Assembly (NCBI RefSeq): GCF_000827885.1
Contig: NZ_JTKH01000003.1
Coordinates: forward strand, 1-64,000
Length of the DNA: 64,000 bases
Reading direction: 5' to 3'
From: Vibrio renipiscarius
GTDB lineage: Bacteria > Pseudomonadota > Gammaproteobacteria > Enterobacterales > Vibrionaceae
The translations under genes were made by a program, and so were the position numbers. The notes under the pieces are model-generated. The model searched no databases and was not told where the DNA came from. It saw nothing but the letters and a program-made list of their open reading frames with translations. Numbering within the stretch: position 1 is the stretch's first letter; the number at the start of each line of letters is the position of its first letter. Positions 27,702 through 37,569 of the stretch are shown here, piece after piece.

Positions 27702-29498
27702 ATGATTGCAGAAGCTACCACTATTAGCCGTTCTTGGCTTATAACTCAAGTAAAAAAGAACAAGTCAAAGTTGCTTGTGGCCAACCTTATTGCCGTTCTT
27801 GCCACGTTGATTAGCGTTCCTATTCCACTCCTTATGCCCTTGATGGTCGATGAAGTGTTGCTCAATAAGCCAGGAGAAGGTTTAGCGTTGATGAATCACG
27901 TTATGCCTGATTCGATTCAAACACCGACCGGTTACATCTTCTTTACGCTCTTTTTAATCATTGTCATGCGCAGTGTTGGGCAAGCCCTCAACATTTTACA
28001 AAGCCGCCAATTTACCTTGGTGTCAAAACTGATCACCTATCAGATGCGCAGTAAAATGATCGATAAACTGGGTCGTATCAGTATTCGCCAGTATGAAACA
28101 CAAGGGAGCGGTGGGATTAACGCGCACTTAGTCACGGATATCGAGACTATTGACCAATTTATTGGATCAACCCTGAGTAAATTCATCATCAGCTTGCTCA
28201 CAGTGCTTGGCACGGCCGGCATTTTATTGTGGCTCGATTGGCGACTTGGTCTCTTTATTTTACTGGTAAACCCGATTGTGATTTATTTTTCTCGCAAATT
28301 GGGCAGCAAAGTGAAGCATCTCAAAAAAAGAGAAAACCAATCTTTCGAGCGCTTCCAGAATCGCTTGGTCGAAACACTTGATGGCATTTATCAGTTGCGC
28401 GCGGCGAATCGCGAGCGCGAGTTTCTGACAGAATTAAAGATCCAAGCCAACCAGGTGCGCTTAGATTCCGACAAATACGCATGGCAGTCAGAAGCGGCAG
28501 GCCGAGTGTCGTTCCTTCTTTTCTTACTTGGTTTTGAGCTGTTTCGCGCGGTAGCTATGTTAATGGTGCTATTCAGTGATTTAACCATTGGCCAGATATT
28601 CGCGGTCTTTGGCTACCTTTGGTTTATGCTTGGCCCAGTGCAAGAATTGTTGGGCATCCAGTTTTCATGGTACAGCGCCAAAGCCGCACTTGGCCGAATC
28701 AACACCTTATTACAGCTCGAAGAAGAATATCGCCCCGTGAGCAAGGTCAATCCTTTTGTGGCTGGGCAAGAAGTCGATGTATCGATCGAAAATGTACACT
28801 TCTCCTATAATGAAGAAACTAAGGTGCTCAATGATCTGAGTCTTCATATCCCCGCGGGCAAGAAAGTGGCGCTCGTTGGCGCAAGCGGTGGCGGCAAGTC
28901 AACGTTGATCCAGCTGCTTATTGGTGTCTATCGACAAGACTCTGGCAACATTCGATTTAACCAAGAAACGACGGATGACATAAGTTTCAATGTAATCCGT
29001 GAACAAATAGCCGTGGTTTTACAGCAACCTATACTATTTAACGACAGCTTGAGGCATAATCTCACCCTTGGCAGTGTGTGCAGTGATGAACAACTTTGGC
29101 ATGCGCTTGAAGTCGCGCAGATGCAAGATGTCATTTTACAGCTGAGTGATGGCTTAGATTCGCAAATTGGTCGAAATGGTATTCGTCTTTCTGGCGGGCA
29201 ACGTCAACGCCTTGCTATTGCACGCATGGTATTAAGCGATCCGAAGTTTGTGATTCTTGATGAAGCCACCTCAGCACTCGACACCGCAACTGAAGCAGCA
29301 TTACACCGTGCGCTAACTGAATTTTTATGTGGGCGGACAACACTGATTGTCGCGCATCGCCTATCGGCAGTTAAACAAGCTGACCTAATCTACGTACTGG
29401 AAGATGGTCAAGTTACACAGTTTGGAACTCACGGAGAGTTAGTTGAACAACAAGGCTTATATCAAACCCTTTATGGCGCAGCACAATCAAACGGTTAA
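27702..29498 (+). CDS. ABC exporter, fused membrane and ATPase half-transporter
   Basis: A 598-residue half-transporter: an N-terminal membrane domain of about six segments (to about residue 310) and a C-terminal ATPase with Walker A GASGGGKST, signature LSGGQRQRLAIARM and Walker B FVILDEATSALD. It belongs to the MsbA/lipid and peptide exporter superfamily and should work as a homodimer. The substrate cannot be read from the sequence. It is inserted between msrC and letA relative to E. coli, and the candidate Fur box suggests iron-dependent expression. Confidence 0.9.
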   Translation: MIAEATTISRSWLITQVKKNKSKLLVANLIAVLATLISVPIPLLMPLMVDEVLLNKPGEGLALMNHVMPDSIQTPTGYIFFTLFLIIVMRSVGQALNILQSRQFTLVSKLITYQMRSKMIDKLGRISIRQYETQGSGGINAHLVTDIETIDQFIGSTLSKFIISLLTVLGTAGILLWLDWRLGLFILLVNPIVIYFSRKLGSKVKHLKKRENQSFERFQNRLVETLDGIYQLRAANREREFLTELKIQANQVRLDSDKYAWQSEAAGRVSFLLFLLGFELFRAVAMLMVLFSDLTIGQIFAVFGYLWFMLGPVQELLGIQFSWYSAKAALGRINTLLQLEEEYRPVSKVNPFVAGQEVDVSIENVHFSYNEETKVLNDLSLHIPAGKKVALVGASGGGKSTLIQLLIGVYRQDSGNIRFNQETTDDISFNVIREQIAVVLQQPILFNDSLRHNLTLGSVCSDEQLWHALEVAQMQDVILQLSDGLDSQIGRNGIRLSGGQRQRLAIARMVLSDPKFVILDEATSALDTATEAALHRALTEFLCGRTTLIVAHRLSAVKQADLIYVLEDGQVTQFGTHGELVEQQGLYQTLYGAAQSNG

Positions 29499-29528
29499 AC
29501 TATCGACTTTATTGACGCGAGGGCTCAA

Positions 29529-30830
29529 ATGAGCCCTCTTGCGCATCGTTGTAAAACCAGCAAGGTCCGCCTCTGCCAAGGCTGTGAGCTTCCCGTTGAC
29601 GTTGTCGAAATCAAGTTGGGCAAAAGTGCCTACTGCCCTCGCTGCCGTTCGCAACTCTACCGTGGAGGCCAGCCTTCCCTTTCCGGCAATCTTGCTATTG
29701 CTGTCACCTGTTTGCTGCTTTTTATTCCATCACATTTTTTCAATTACCTGAGCATTCGCCTATTTGGCCAAATGATCCCTGCGACACTGCCCTCTGGTGT
29801 GTTTTCTTTATTTGGTGAAGGTTTTATTTTCCTGGCATTGCTGATCTTTTTTTGCAGCTCTATTGCACCCTTGATGGTGTGCAGCTCTGTGATGTTGGCG
29901 CATGTCGCGCTCAAAACGAGTCATTTTAAATTACTCAAATGCACTTTGTGGGTTATTCAGCACTTAAAACATTGGGTGATGATTGATGTGTTTCTCATTA
30001 GTGTGGCGATTTCCTGCTTTAAGCTGCAAGACTACTCGGACATTTTTGTTGGCCCAGGCCTCTACGGACTTATCTTATTGCAGATTTTCACCGTCCTGCT
30101 GATCAGTCGAGTGAGTACTCGTCGTTACTGGGAGGCGTATCGTCAAGAAAGCCATTATGCGTTTGAAAGAAAACAGGTGCATTGTTTATGCTGCCATCTT
30201 TCTCAACCTGAAGCCTCACACTGCGTCCGTTGCCAAAGCACGATTAGCCATCGCCGGCCTAACTCAATTCAAAAGACTTGGGCGTATTTAATTGCCGCTT
30301 CTATCGCGATATTTCCTGCCAACTTAATGCCCATTTCGGTGTTACTGACCAACGGTAAACGCTTAGAAGACACCATTTTTTCGGGTGTTGCCGCATTGAT
30401 TAAAAATGGTATGACCGGTATTGCCATCATTATCTTTGTCGCCAGTATTGTGGTGCCCGTCGCTAAGATCATTGGCCTGACATATATTCTTTTGGCGATT
30501 AAATTCAAACGCCAAATATTTCATCGACAACGGATGATGATCTATTTCTTTGTTAAATGGATTGGTAAATGGTCAATGATGGATCTGTTTGTTATCTCCA
30601 TCATGATGACCTTAGTTGACCGGGGTCAAATCCTTGATTTTACCCCGGGTTATGGTGCTGTTGCTTTTGGTTGCGTTGTGGTATTAACCATGTTGGCCGT
30701 CGAAAGTTTCGATCCAAGATTTATATGGGATAATTATCGAGATACCCCTATCGATGCCCCTATCGATAATAGTACGCTCGAAAACTGCCCCGACAATGTG
30801 TCTAAACAAAAAGAGTCTTTGAATGAGTAA
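29529..30830 (+). CDS. letA: Intermembrane transport protein LetA (PqiA family)
   Basis: A 433-residue inner-membrane protein with two PqiA-type halves. Each is preceded by a zinc-ribbon-like pair of CXXC motifs (CQGCEL with CPRCRS, and CLCC with CVRC), and each has four hydrophobic segments. LetA (YebS) works with the MCE protein LetB in lipid transport across the periplasm. It overlaps letB by 8 bp (ATGAGTAA), indicating translational coupling. The order msrC, letA, letB, rsmF is that of E. coli yebRSTU apart from the inserted exporter. Confidence 0.93.
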   Translation: MSPLAHRCKTSKVRLCQGCELPVDVVEIKLGKSAYCPRCRSQLYRGGQPSLSGNLAIAVTCLLLFIPSHFFNYLSIRLFGQMIPATLPSGVFSLFGEGFIFLALLIFFCSSIAPLMVCSSVMLAHVALKTSHFKLLKCTLWVIQHLKHWVMIDVFLISVAISCFKLQDYSDIFVGPGLYGLILLQIFTVLLISRVSTRRYWEAYRQESHYAFERKQVHCLCCHLSQPEASHCVRCQSTISHRRPNSIQKTWAYLIAASIAIFPANLMPISVLLTNGKRLEDTIFSGVAALIKNGMTGIAIIIFVASIVVPVAKIIGLTYILLAIKFKRQIFHRQRMMIYFFVKWIGKWSMMDLFVISIMMTLVDRGQILDFTPGYGAVAFGCVVVLTMLAVESFDPRFIWDNYRDTPIDAPIDNSTLENCPDNVSKQKESLNE

Positions 30831-33456
30831 TTCTACGTCTTCGCAACCTTCTTATTCTCCCGATGTGAAGCGCAATAAGGGGATCTCCCCACTTTGGATT
30901 TTGCCCATCATCACGATGTTGCTGGCTGGCTGGCTGGTGTTTAAAGCCATCCACGATTCTGGTCAAAAAGTGCAAATTCACTTCTCTGATGCGCAAGGTC
31001 TTATCGCCGGCCGAACCACGGTTCGCTACCAAGGCTTGGAAGTGGGTATGGTCCGCTCTATTAATTTGAGTGAAGATTTACAAAGTATCTATGTTGAAGC
31101 GGATATCTACCCAGATGCCACCAAGCTATTATCCGACAAAACCCGTTTTTGGATGGTCAAGCCGACCGCGACGCTGTCTGGCATTTCGGGGTTAGATGCC
31201 CTTGTGTCTGGTAACTATATTGCGATTCAACCTGGCGAGCAAAAAGGCAAGCCAGAGACCGATTTTGTCGCTCTAGAGAGCGCCCCTGTTGATCTGTTCG
31301 CCAGCGAAGGGTTGAACATTAGTCTTAAATCTCGTGATTTAGGCGGCATTTCTATCGGTTCAAAAATTCTTTACCGTAAGATTCCTATTGGTGAGGTTTA
31401 TGCCTACCAATTAGATAAAGACAACAAAGACGTTATTATCCAAGCGTCGATTAAAGACGAATACCGTTCAATCATCACCGATGAGAGTCGTTTCTGGAAC
31501 GTCAGTGGCATTGGCGCAAGTATCGGGTTCTCTGGTGTCGATGTTCGTTTGGAAAGTTTAGCGGCATTAATTGGTGGTTCCATAGCGGTCGATTCACCAG
31601 ACCGCGGCGAACCCGTGCAAGATAGCCAGCAATTTAAACTGTATCCTGATCTTAAAACGGCCGGTCGCGGCATTCCGATTAACATTGTGTTGCCGGACGA
31701 CAATAAAATCAGCCCATCGGGCGCTCCCATTATTTATCGTGGTTTGGAAATTGGTCAGATCACCGATTTACATCTAGACCAAGAACGCAAACAAATTATT
31801 GCAGCCGCAGCCGTTCAGCCTGCCTTTAGTGACATGTTGACCGATGGCAGCCGTTTCATTCTTGAAGAAGCCGAGCTATCGCTCTCTGGCGTCGAAAATT
31901 TGGGGAATCTTGTCAAAGGTAACTTCTTGACGATTGTTCCTGGTGATGGCTTACGCTCGCGCAGCTTCACCGCCATTCGTAAAGCGGAATTCAACAAACA
32001 ACAAGCTAAATCGATTTCTCTGCAACTGACCGCCGATAACTCGTTTGGTTTGGAGCAAGGCACAAACATTCTATACCGCGGCATTACCGTGGGCGAAGTG
32101 ACTCGAGTGCAACTCGACCAAGAACAAGTTCGTTTTGACGCGCTCATTGATGTGCGTTATCAGCATCTGATTCGTTCGCAAAACCGTTTCTTTGTCACGG
32201 GCAGTGCGAGCGCTGAGTTAACCGACACTGGCGTCAACATCACCATTCCGCCAGCGAAACAGTTACTGGCAGGATCGATCAGCTTCGTTAGTGAAGGAAG
32301 CGGTAAAACCAATCGCGAATACCAACTCTATCAGAGTCGCTCATTAGCAGAACTGGCTAAGTATCGTTTGTCCGGCTCACAAAAAATCACACTGGTTACC
32401 GATGAACTACCGCCGATATCCAAAGGCAGTCCACTACTCTACCGTAATCTACAGGTCGGCAGTGTCTCTGACTTCAAACTGAACCAAGACAGCGTCTTGG
32501 TTACTTTGAGCATCGAAAACCAATACAAACATCTTCTTGATTCACAGACTGTGTTTTGGAATCGCTCTGGGATTGAGGTTGATGCGAGCTTAGCGGGCGT
32601 CACCGTCAAGGCCGACCCAATAAAGACATTAATTAAAGGTGGTATCGCCTTTGATTCTTTGCCTGGTGTGGTTAATCGTCACAACGACCAGTGGTTGTTA
32701 TACAAAGACTTTAAGAGCGCTCGAAAGTCAGGTTACGCGGTCACATTAACCGCACCGGGAAGCAGCAATGTAACCATTGGTACTGCGATCAAATACAACA
32801 ATATAAAAGTAGGTGAAGTCACGGATGTGATACCCGACTTTCAGCATGACAACGTGGAAATCAAAGCACAAATTCTACCCGAATATGCATTGCAAATCGC
32901 TCGTCAAGGCGCTTACTTCTGGCTACCACAAGCTGAAGTGGGATTGAGTGGCATTAAAAACATCAACAACCTGCTAAGCCAATCTATTAGTGTGCGGGTT
33001 GGCAAGGGGGAGCTGCACAACAACTTTACTCTGCATGAAAAACCGAAATCGACGGATGGTGTCATCTTTACTATGCAAAGTGAAACTCGCGGTTCACTCG
33101 TTGAAGGAACGCCCGTTCTTTATCGCCAAATGGAGGTAGGACATGTGACTTCTGTTGAGTTAGGTGAATTTGCTGATCGCGTTATCACCACCCTTTCAAT
33201 CGATGCGCAATATGCCTACTTAGTGCGTCAAAATAGCGTATTTTGGAATACCTCCGGCGTAGATGTCTCAATCGGTTTAACGGGCGCGAATATTAAATCC
33301 GGTACTTTAGAGAGTTTACTACGAGGCGGGATTACGTTTGCTACGCCAGAGCAGGCACAACTGCAGCCAATAGCAAAATCAAACCAGTCCTTTTATTTAT
33401 ACCCAGCGCCAGAAGAGGCATGGACGAAATGGCGAACAGCCATACCGAAACCATAA
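30823..33456 (+). CDS. letB: MCE-domain lipid transport tunnel protein LetB
   Basis: 877 residues, exactly the length of E. coli LetB (YebT). One N-terminal membrane anchor (GISPLWILPIITMLLAGWLV) is followed by seven MCE repeats, each carrying a variant of G-T-V-Y-G-EVG (for example TTVRYQGLEVGMV, SKILYRKIPIGEV, APIIYRGLEIGQI, TNILYRGITVGEV, SPLLYRNLQVGSV, TAIKYNNIKVGEV, TPVLYRQMEVGHV). LetB stacks as a hexameric tube across the periplasm for phospholipid movement. A terminator follows immediately. Confidence 0.97.
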   Translation: MSNSTSSQPSYSPDVKRNKGISPLWILPIITMLLAGWLVFKAIHDSGQKVQIHFSDAQGLIAGRTTVRYQGLEVGMVRSINLSEDLQSIYVEADIYPDATKLLSDKTRFWMVKPTATLSGISGLDALVSGNYIAIQPGEQKGKPETDFVALESAPVDLFASEGLNISLKSRDLGGISIGSKILYRKIPIGEVYAYQLDKDNKDVIIQASIKDEYRSIITDESRFWNVSGIGASIGFSGVDVRLESLAALIGGSIAVDSPDRGEPVQDSQQFKLYPDLKTAGRGIPINIVLPDDNKISPSGAPIIYRGLEIGQITDLHLDQERKQIIAAAAVQPAFSDMLTDGSRFILEEAELSLSGVENLGNLVKGNFLTIVPGDGLRSRSFTAIRKAEFNKQQAKSISLQLTADNSFGLEQGTNILYRGITVGEVTRVQLDQEQVRFDALIDVRYQHLIRSQNRFFVTGSASAELTDTGVNITIPPAKQLLAGSISFVSEGSGKTNREYQLYQSRSLAELAKYRLSGSQKITLVTDELPPISKGSPLLYRNLQVGSVSDFKLNQDSVLVTLSIENQYKHLLDSQTVFWNRSGIEVDASLAGVTVKADPIKTLIKGGIAFDSLPGVVNRHNDQWLLYKDFKSARKSGYAVTLTAPGSSNVTIGTAIKYNNIKVGEVTDVIPDFQHDNVEIKAQILPEYALQIARQGAYFWLPQAEVGLSGIKNINNLLSQSISVRVGKGELHNNFTLHEKPKSTDGVIFTMQSETRGSLVEGTPVLYRQMEVGHVTSVELGEFADRVITTLSIDAQYAYLVRQNSVFWNTSGVDVSIGLTGANIKSGTLESLLRGGITFATPEQAQLQPIAKSNQSFYLYPAPEEAWTKWRTAIPKP

Positions 33457-33474
33457 TCACCTCCTCTCTCGATT

Positions 33475-33500
33475 AAACGCAGCATTCGCTGCGTTTTTTC
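33475..33500 (+). terminator. letAB terminator
   Basis: AACGCAGC (33476-33483), loop ATTC, GCTGCGTT (33488-33495) and further T residues, 20 bp after the letB stop. Confidence 0.9.
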
Positions 33501-33603
33501 TAACCATACAAAGGGAGAATTTCCTTCTCTTCTACGTCGATGCTCGCACGCCGTTATCGTAAAGGTTATAATTGAGTATAAATTATTTCGTCGAGACAGA
33601 ACC

Positions 33604-35025
33604 TTGCATCAGAACGTGTACTTACCTGAAAATTTTCTTACTGAAATGGCCGCTATTCTTCCTAAATCATTAAACATGGAAGACTTTATTTCGGCATGCC
33701 AACGTCCCCTGCGTAAAAGCGTTCGTGTTAATACCTTAAAGCTATCTGTCGACGCATTTTTACTGCGAGCAAAAGAAAAAGGCTGGCAACTGACGCCAGT
33801 GCCTTGGTGTCAAGACGGTTTTTGGATTGAGGCTGATGAGTCAGTTGTACCGCTCGGAAATACCGCTGAACATATGGCCGGCTTATTTTACATTCAAGAA
33901 GCCAGCTCAATGATGCCAGTTTCTGCATTGTTTATGAATAACCCTAACTATGACGCCGTATTAGATATGGCGGCCGCACCGGGTTCAAAAACCACGCAAG
34001 TCGCCGCCTGTATGCAAAATAACGGCGTGTTAGTGGCCAATGAGTTTTCAGCGAGCCGCGTAAAAGTGCTTCACGCCAATATCGAGCGCTGTGGTGTTCG
34101 TAATGCCGCACTCAGTAATTATGATGGCCGTGTGTTTGGCGCGTGGCTACCTGAACATTTTGACGCCGTACTTATCGATGCGCCTTGTTCTGGTGAGGGC
34201 ACCGTCCGTAAAGATGCCGATGCCATGAAAAACTGGAGCAAGAGCTCCGTACTTTCTATCTCTGAAACGCAAAAAGACTTAATTGAAAGCGCCTTCCACG
34301 CGTTAAAACCCGGCGGCGTCATGGTTTACTCAACCTGCACCTTAAGCATTGAGGAAAACCAACAAGTTTGCCATCACCTAAAAGAAACCTTTGGTGATCT
34401 GGTTGAGTTTGATAGCTTAAAAGATCTATTCCCTGAGGCAGAAAAAGCGCTTACAGAAGAAGGCTTCTTACATATCTTCCCTCAAGTTTATGATTGTGAG
34501 GGCTTTTTTGTCGCACGCATCCGTAAAACTGGCTCAGCTACCGCGCCTGAAGTGAAAAAGCGCTTAGGGAAATTCCCATTTACTAAAGCTAACGACAAAA
34601 CCCAACAAGACATTGCTCAACAATTACTTGCGGCATTAAACATCGAACTGCCTGAGCAAAGTCAGGTTTGGTTACGCGATAACGATGTCTGGCTGTTCCC
34701 CGCGTCTCTTGAACCGATGCTCAGTGAGTTTAAATTTTCACGCATGGGAATTAAGATTGCGGAAGCCCACAAAAAGGGTTATCGCTGGCAGCACCAAGTG
34801 GCTACCACGCTTGCAACAGGTAATGGTACAAATAACGTAGCACTTTCGATTGAAGATGCTCGTGAATGGTTTATGGGCCGAGATGTTCGTCCAGATGTTC
34901 AACCAGGTAAAGGCGAAGTCATCGTGACTTATGCTAACGATGTGATTGGGCTTGGAAAATGGGTGGGAAATCGAGTTAAAAACGGTCTACCAAGAGAATT
35001 GGTTCGTGATAAGAACTTATTTTAG
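33604..35025 (+). CDS. rsmF: 16S rRNA m5C1407 methyltransferase RsmF
   Basis: A 473-residue RNA m5C methyltransferase. Motifs MAAAPGSKTTQVAA (AdoMet), IDAPCSGEGTVRKD (first catalytic Cys) and YSTCTLSIEENQ (second Cys) are intact. The C-terminal extension with KGYRWQHQ and ARELVRD-type ending distinguishes RsmF from RsmB. The TTG start at 33604 gives MHQNVYLPENFLTEM, which lines up with the E. coli N-terminus; no ATG lies near. It follows letB as in E. coli. Confidence 0.95.
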   Translation: MHQNVYLPENFLTEMAAILPKSLNMEDFISACQRPLRKSVRVNTLKLSVDAFLLRAKEKGWQLTPVPWCQDGFWIEADESVVPLGNTAEHMAGLFYIQEASSMMPVSALFMNNPNYDAVLDMAAAPGSKTTQVAACMQNNGVLVANEFSASRVKVLHANIERCGVRNAALSNYDGRVFGAWLPEHFDAVLIDAPCSGEGTVRKDADAMKNWSKSSVLSISETQKDLIESAFHALKPGGVMVYSTCTLSIEENQQVCHHLKETFGDLVEFDSLKDLFPEAEKALTEEGFLHIFPQVYDCEGFFVARIRKTGSATAPEVKKRLGKFPFTKANDKTQQDIAQQLLAALNIELPEQSQVWLRDNDVWLFPASLEPMLSEFKFSRMGIKIAEAHKKGYRWQHQVATTLATGNGTNNVALSIEDAREWFMGRDVRPDVQPGKGEVIVTYANDVIGLGKWVGNRVKNGLPRELVRDKNLF

Positions 35026-35160
35026 TAGGTATGAGGTTAGTTGCAAATTACTACAATATCTCGCACATCCAAAATATTGCACTATAGTTAGTCTTATAAG
35101 TAGATAGATATTGTCTCACGCCGCATAGATTAGATTAGGCTCTAAGAGAGCCATTCCCCT

Positions 35161-35196
35161 AGGCCTGGATCAGGATAAGATCTGGGCCTTCTTTTT
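35161..35196 (+). terminator. rsmF-side terminator
   Basis: GGCCTGGATC (35162-35171) pairs with GATCTGGGCC (35179-35188) with two wobble pairs, followed by TTCTTTTT. Confidence 0.7.
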
Positions 35197-35247
35197 ATCA
35201 GGCGCGCTCTGGTTAGAAACGCACCTGAACTTAAAGAGACCTAAACG

Positions 35248-36081
35248 TTAGCTCAAGCGAATGCCATCTTGTTCGATAGTAATTTTGCCCTGCTTGTAAA
35301 GACCACCAATCGTTTTCTTAAACGTGCCTTTACTGGTACGGAACGCAGAGAAAATGGCTTCTGGCGTTGACTTGTCGTTTAGCGGTAAGAAACCACCTTT
35401 TTTCTCTAGTAGCTCAATCACACGAGTGCTTAGCTCGTCCATTTTTGCTACGCCAATTTTTTGCAGCGATAGATCAACCTTGCCATCCGCACGCACGGCT
35501 TTCACGTAGCCTTTCAGTTTCTTGCCTACAAACAACTTACCAAACACGTCAGAGCTGAAAATCATGCCCCAGTGCTCACCATTAACGATGGCTTTATAAC
35601 CAAGCTCACTGCGTTCTGCAATAAGCAGATCCACTTGTTGGTTGCTCTCGTAACTCGCCGGGGTTTTGTCTAACCATTTATTGAACTTCGTCGTGCCCAC
35701 GATACGACCAGACGCTTTATCGGTGTACACATACACCAAGATAGATTGACCAACGGCTAGGCGACCGCGTTGCTCACTGAATGGGATCAGTAGATCTTTA
35801 TCTTTCACGCCCCAGCTTGCAAAAGCACCAGTGCTGTTAACACCACCGATTTCCATCAAACCCCATTCGCCCACTTGCGCGATAGGTGTTTCCGTCGTCG
35901 CAGCAATGTGATTGTCAGAATCAAAATACAAAAATGCATCAATAAACTGACCTACTTCAATCCCTTCTGGAGCCAAGCGATTAGGTAACATAGTGGTGCC
36001 GTATTCGCCTGCATCAAGAAAGACACCAAACTCTGCTTTTTTAACAACTTCTAGGTGGTTTATTTGACCAACATTTATCAT
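35248..36081 (-). CDS. CvfB/YitL family S1-like RNA-binding protein
   Basis: A 277-residue protein from ATG 36081 (MINVGQINHLEVVKKAEFGV). It contains successive S1/OB-type segments (FGVFLDAGEYGTTMLPNR; ASWGVKDKDLLIPF; GYKAIVNGEHWGMIF; VKAVRADGKVDLSLQK) and a C-terminal winged-helix region (STPEAIFSAFRTSKGTFKKT). This is the domain order of CvfB (conserved virulence factor B), an RNA-binding regulator in Staphylococcus. The role in Vibrio is not known. The frame extends to 36102 but the internal ATG agrees with the family start. Confidence 0.85.
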   Translation of the reverse strand: MINVGQINHLEVVKKAEFGVFLDAGEYGTTMLPNRLAPEGIEVGQFIDAFLYFDSDNHIAATTETPIAQVGEWGLMEIGGVNSTGAFASWGVKDKDLLIPFSEQRGRLAVGQSILVYVYTDKASGRIVGTTKFNKWLDKTPASYESNQQVDLLIAERSELGYKAIVNGEHWGMIFSSDVFGKLFVGKKLKGYVKAVRADGKVDLSLQKIGVAKMDELSTRVIELLEKKGGFLPLNDKSTPEAIFSAFRTSKGTFKKTIGGLYKQGKITIEQDGIRLS

Positions 36082-36181
36082 CGTATTTTTTCTCAGTAAC
36101 ACTTAATTTAGCGCGATTATAGCGAAACTCTGATATGCTTGCGCCAGATAATTAGAACTTTTTTCCTCTTGGAGCTTTCTC

Positions 36182-37552
36182 TTGATTACCGTTGATAAGC
36201 TAGACGGCATCACCCTCAAGATTTCTCACTCTATGGCGTCCAGCAAGAAAGCCGATCTTGACCTCTATTTTTTCGTGCCGGGTGAGTTAGGACTTTGTCC
36301 TGATGTATTAAAAGAAACCGAATTCTATTACGAGTCGATTGTCCAAAAACGCGCTTACTACAGTGATAAAACGCTGTTGCCTCTCGTGCACAGTCGCCTA
36401 GCAAAACGTGGCCGCCTGTCTTCAACTCAATATCGTGTTAGTTTGAGTTTGTTCGCCTATCAATATGTTATTGCCTTAGACAAGGCCGTGAGTGAACTGA
36501 ATAAACACGATCGTGAATTAGTCACCGATGAAGAAATCGATGCGGTGATCGAGCTTGCCATCGACATTCTAAAAAAACTGCGCCGTGCCATTCCTTATGA
36601 AGAAAATCTAAAGCGTTACTATGCCAATATTGATAACTATCTCTCTTGGTATACCGAGCAAAAGTTTCTTTCTTTAGTCGCGCACATGCCGCGTGAAGGT
36701 GAATACAAAACCTTAAAAGAACGTTTGATCACGATTGTTGAAAAAGAAAAAGCGCACCGCAAACTGAACAACTACAACTCAGCAACAACACGTGACGACG
36801 TCACGCGTATGAGTAACAAAATGCGTTTACTGCGCCGTTTAATCGAGCACCCTATCGTTCTTAAAGAGCGTACGACCTCGCTTGGTAAAAACATGAAACG
36901 TGCAGTAAAAGGGATTGCGACTGGTTTTGTGATGGTCTTCGTGACCACGACCGCGATTCTTGCTCGTGATTACTGGGGTGAAATCACCGCCTCATTTATT
37001 ATTGCGATGTCGTTTGTTTACGCGCTGCGTGAGATATTTAAAGATGACTTGCGTGATGTGTTATGGCGCTGGTTCCGAAAAGGCAAACCAAAATGGCGTC
37101 GACGTTATATTGACCCAACAACCAATAAAACGGTTGGTCAAAAAACGGAATGGCTCGACTATACGCAGTTAAATAAACTGCCTGACCGCATACAATTTGT
37201 ACGAAAAAAACGCACCGCACAACGTGAAGAACAGATCCTGCATTACCGTTCACACATTGAGATGGCAACATCTAAATTCATGAGCGGTTACGAAGAAACT
37301 CGCGAATCTATGATGATCAACCTGCGTTCAATTACACGTTTGATGGATAAAGGATCCAATAAAGTCTATCTACTAAACAATGGTCAAGTCAGTCGAGAAT
37401 CGGTAGAGAAACGCCATTTGATAAACTTAATCGCCCAAGAAAACCGTTATGATGGAAAACCACGCTACCATCGCTGGAAAATCATCATGAACCGTTCAAA
37501 GATTGTCGCGATAGAAAAAATCGATGTCGACCCAAATATTCCACTGCCATAG
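36182..37552 (+). CDS. Conserved membrane protein of unknown function
   Basis: A 456-residue protein with a TTG start preceded by GGAG at 9 nt. It is mostly soluble and helical with two adjacent membrane segments near the middle (about residues 240-285: GIATGFVMVFVTTTAILARD and ASFIIAMSFVYALREIF). The flanking regions are very basic (KGKPKWRRRYIDP, RFVRKKR-type blocks) and probably cytoplasmic. I do not recognise a domain. It is divergent from the CvfB-like gene and has an exact matS site inside (36792). Confidence 0.75.
   Translation: MITVDKLDGITLKISHSMASSKKADLDLYFFVPGELGLCPDVLKETEFYYESIVQKRAYYSDKTLLPLVHSRLAKRGRLSSTQYRVSLSLFAYQYVIALDKAVSELNKHDRELVTDEEIDAVIELAIDILKKLRRAIPYEENLKRYYANIDNYLSWYTEQKFLSLVAHMPREGEYKTLKERLITIVEKEKAHRKLNNYNSATTRDDVTRMSNKMRLLRRLIEHPIVLKERTTSLGKNMKRAVKGIATGFVMVFVTTTAILARDYWGEITASFIIAMSFVYALREIFKDDLRDVLWRWFRKGKPKWRRRYIDPTTNKTVGQKTEWLDYTQLNKLPDRIQFVRKKRTAQREEQILHYRSHIEMATSKFMSGYEETRESMMINLRSITRLMDKGSNKVYLLNNGQVSRESVEKRHLINLIAQENRYDGKPRYHRWKIIMNRSKIVAIEKIDVDPNIPLP
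36792..36804. promoter_or_regulatory. matS site (exact, inside the membrane-protein gene)
   Basis: GTGACGACGTCAC fits GTGACRNYGTCAC exactly and lies within coding sequence. Confidence 0.85.
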
Positions 37553-37569
37553 AGCATGACTTGGGAACA

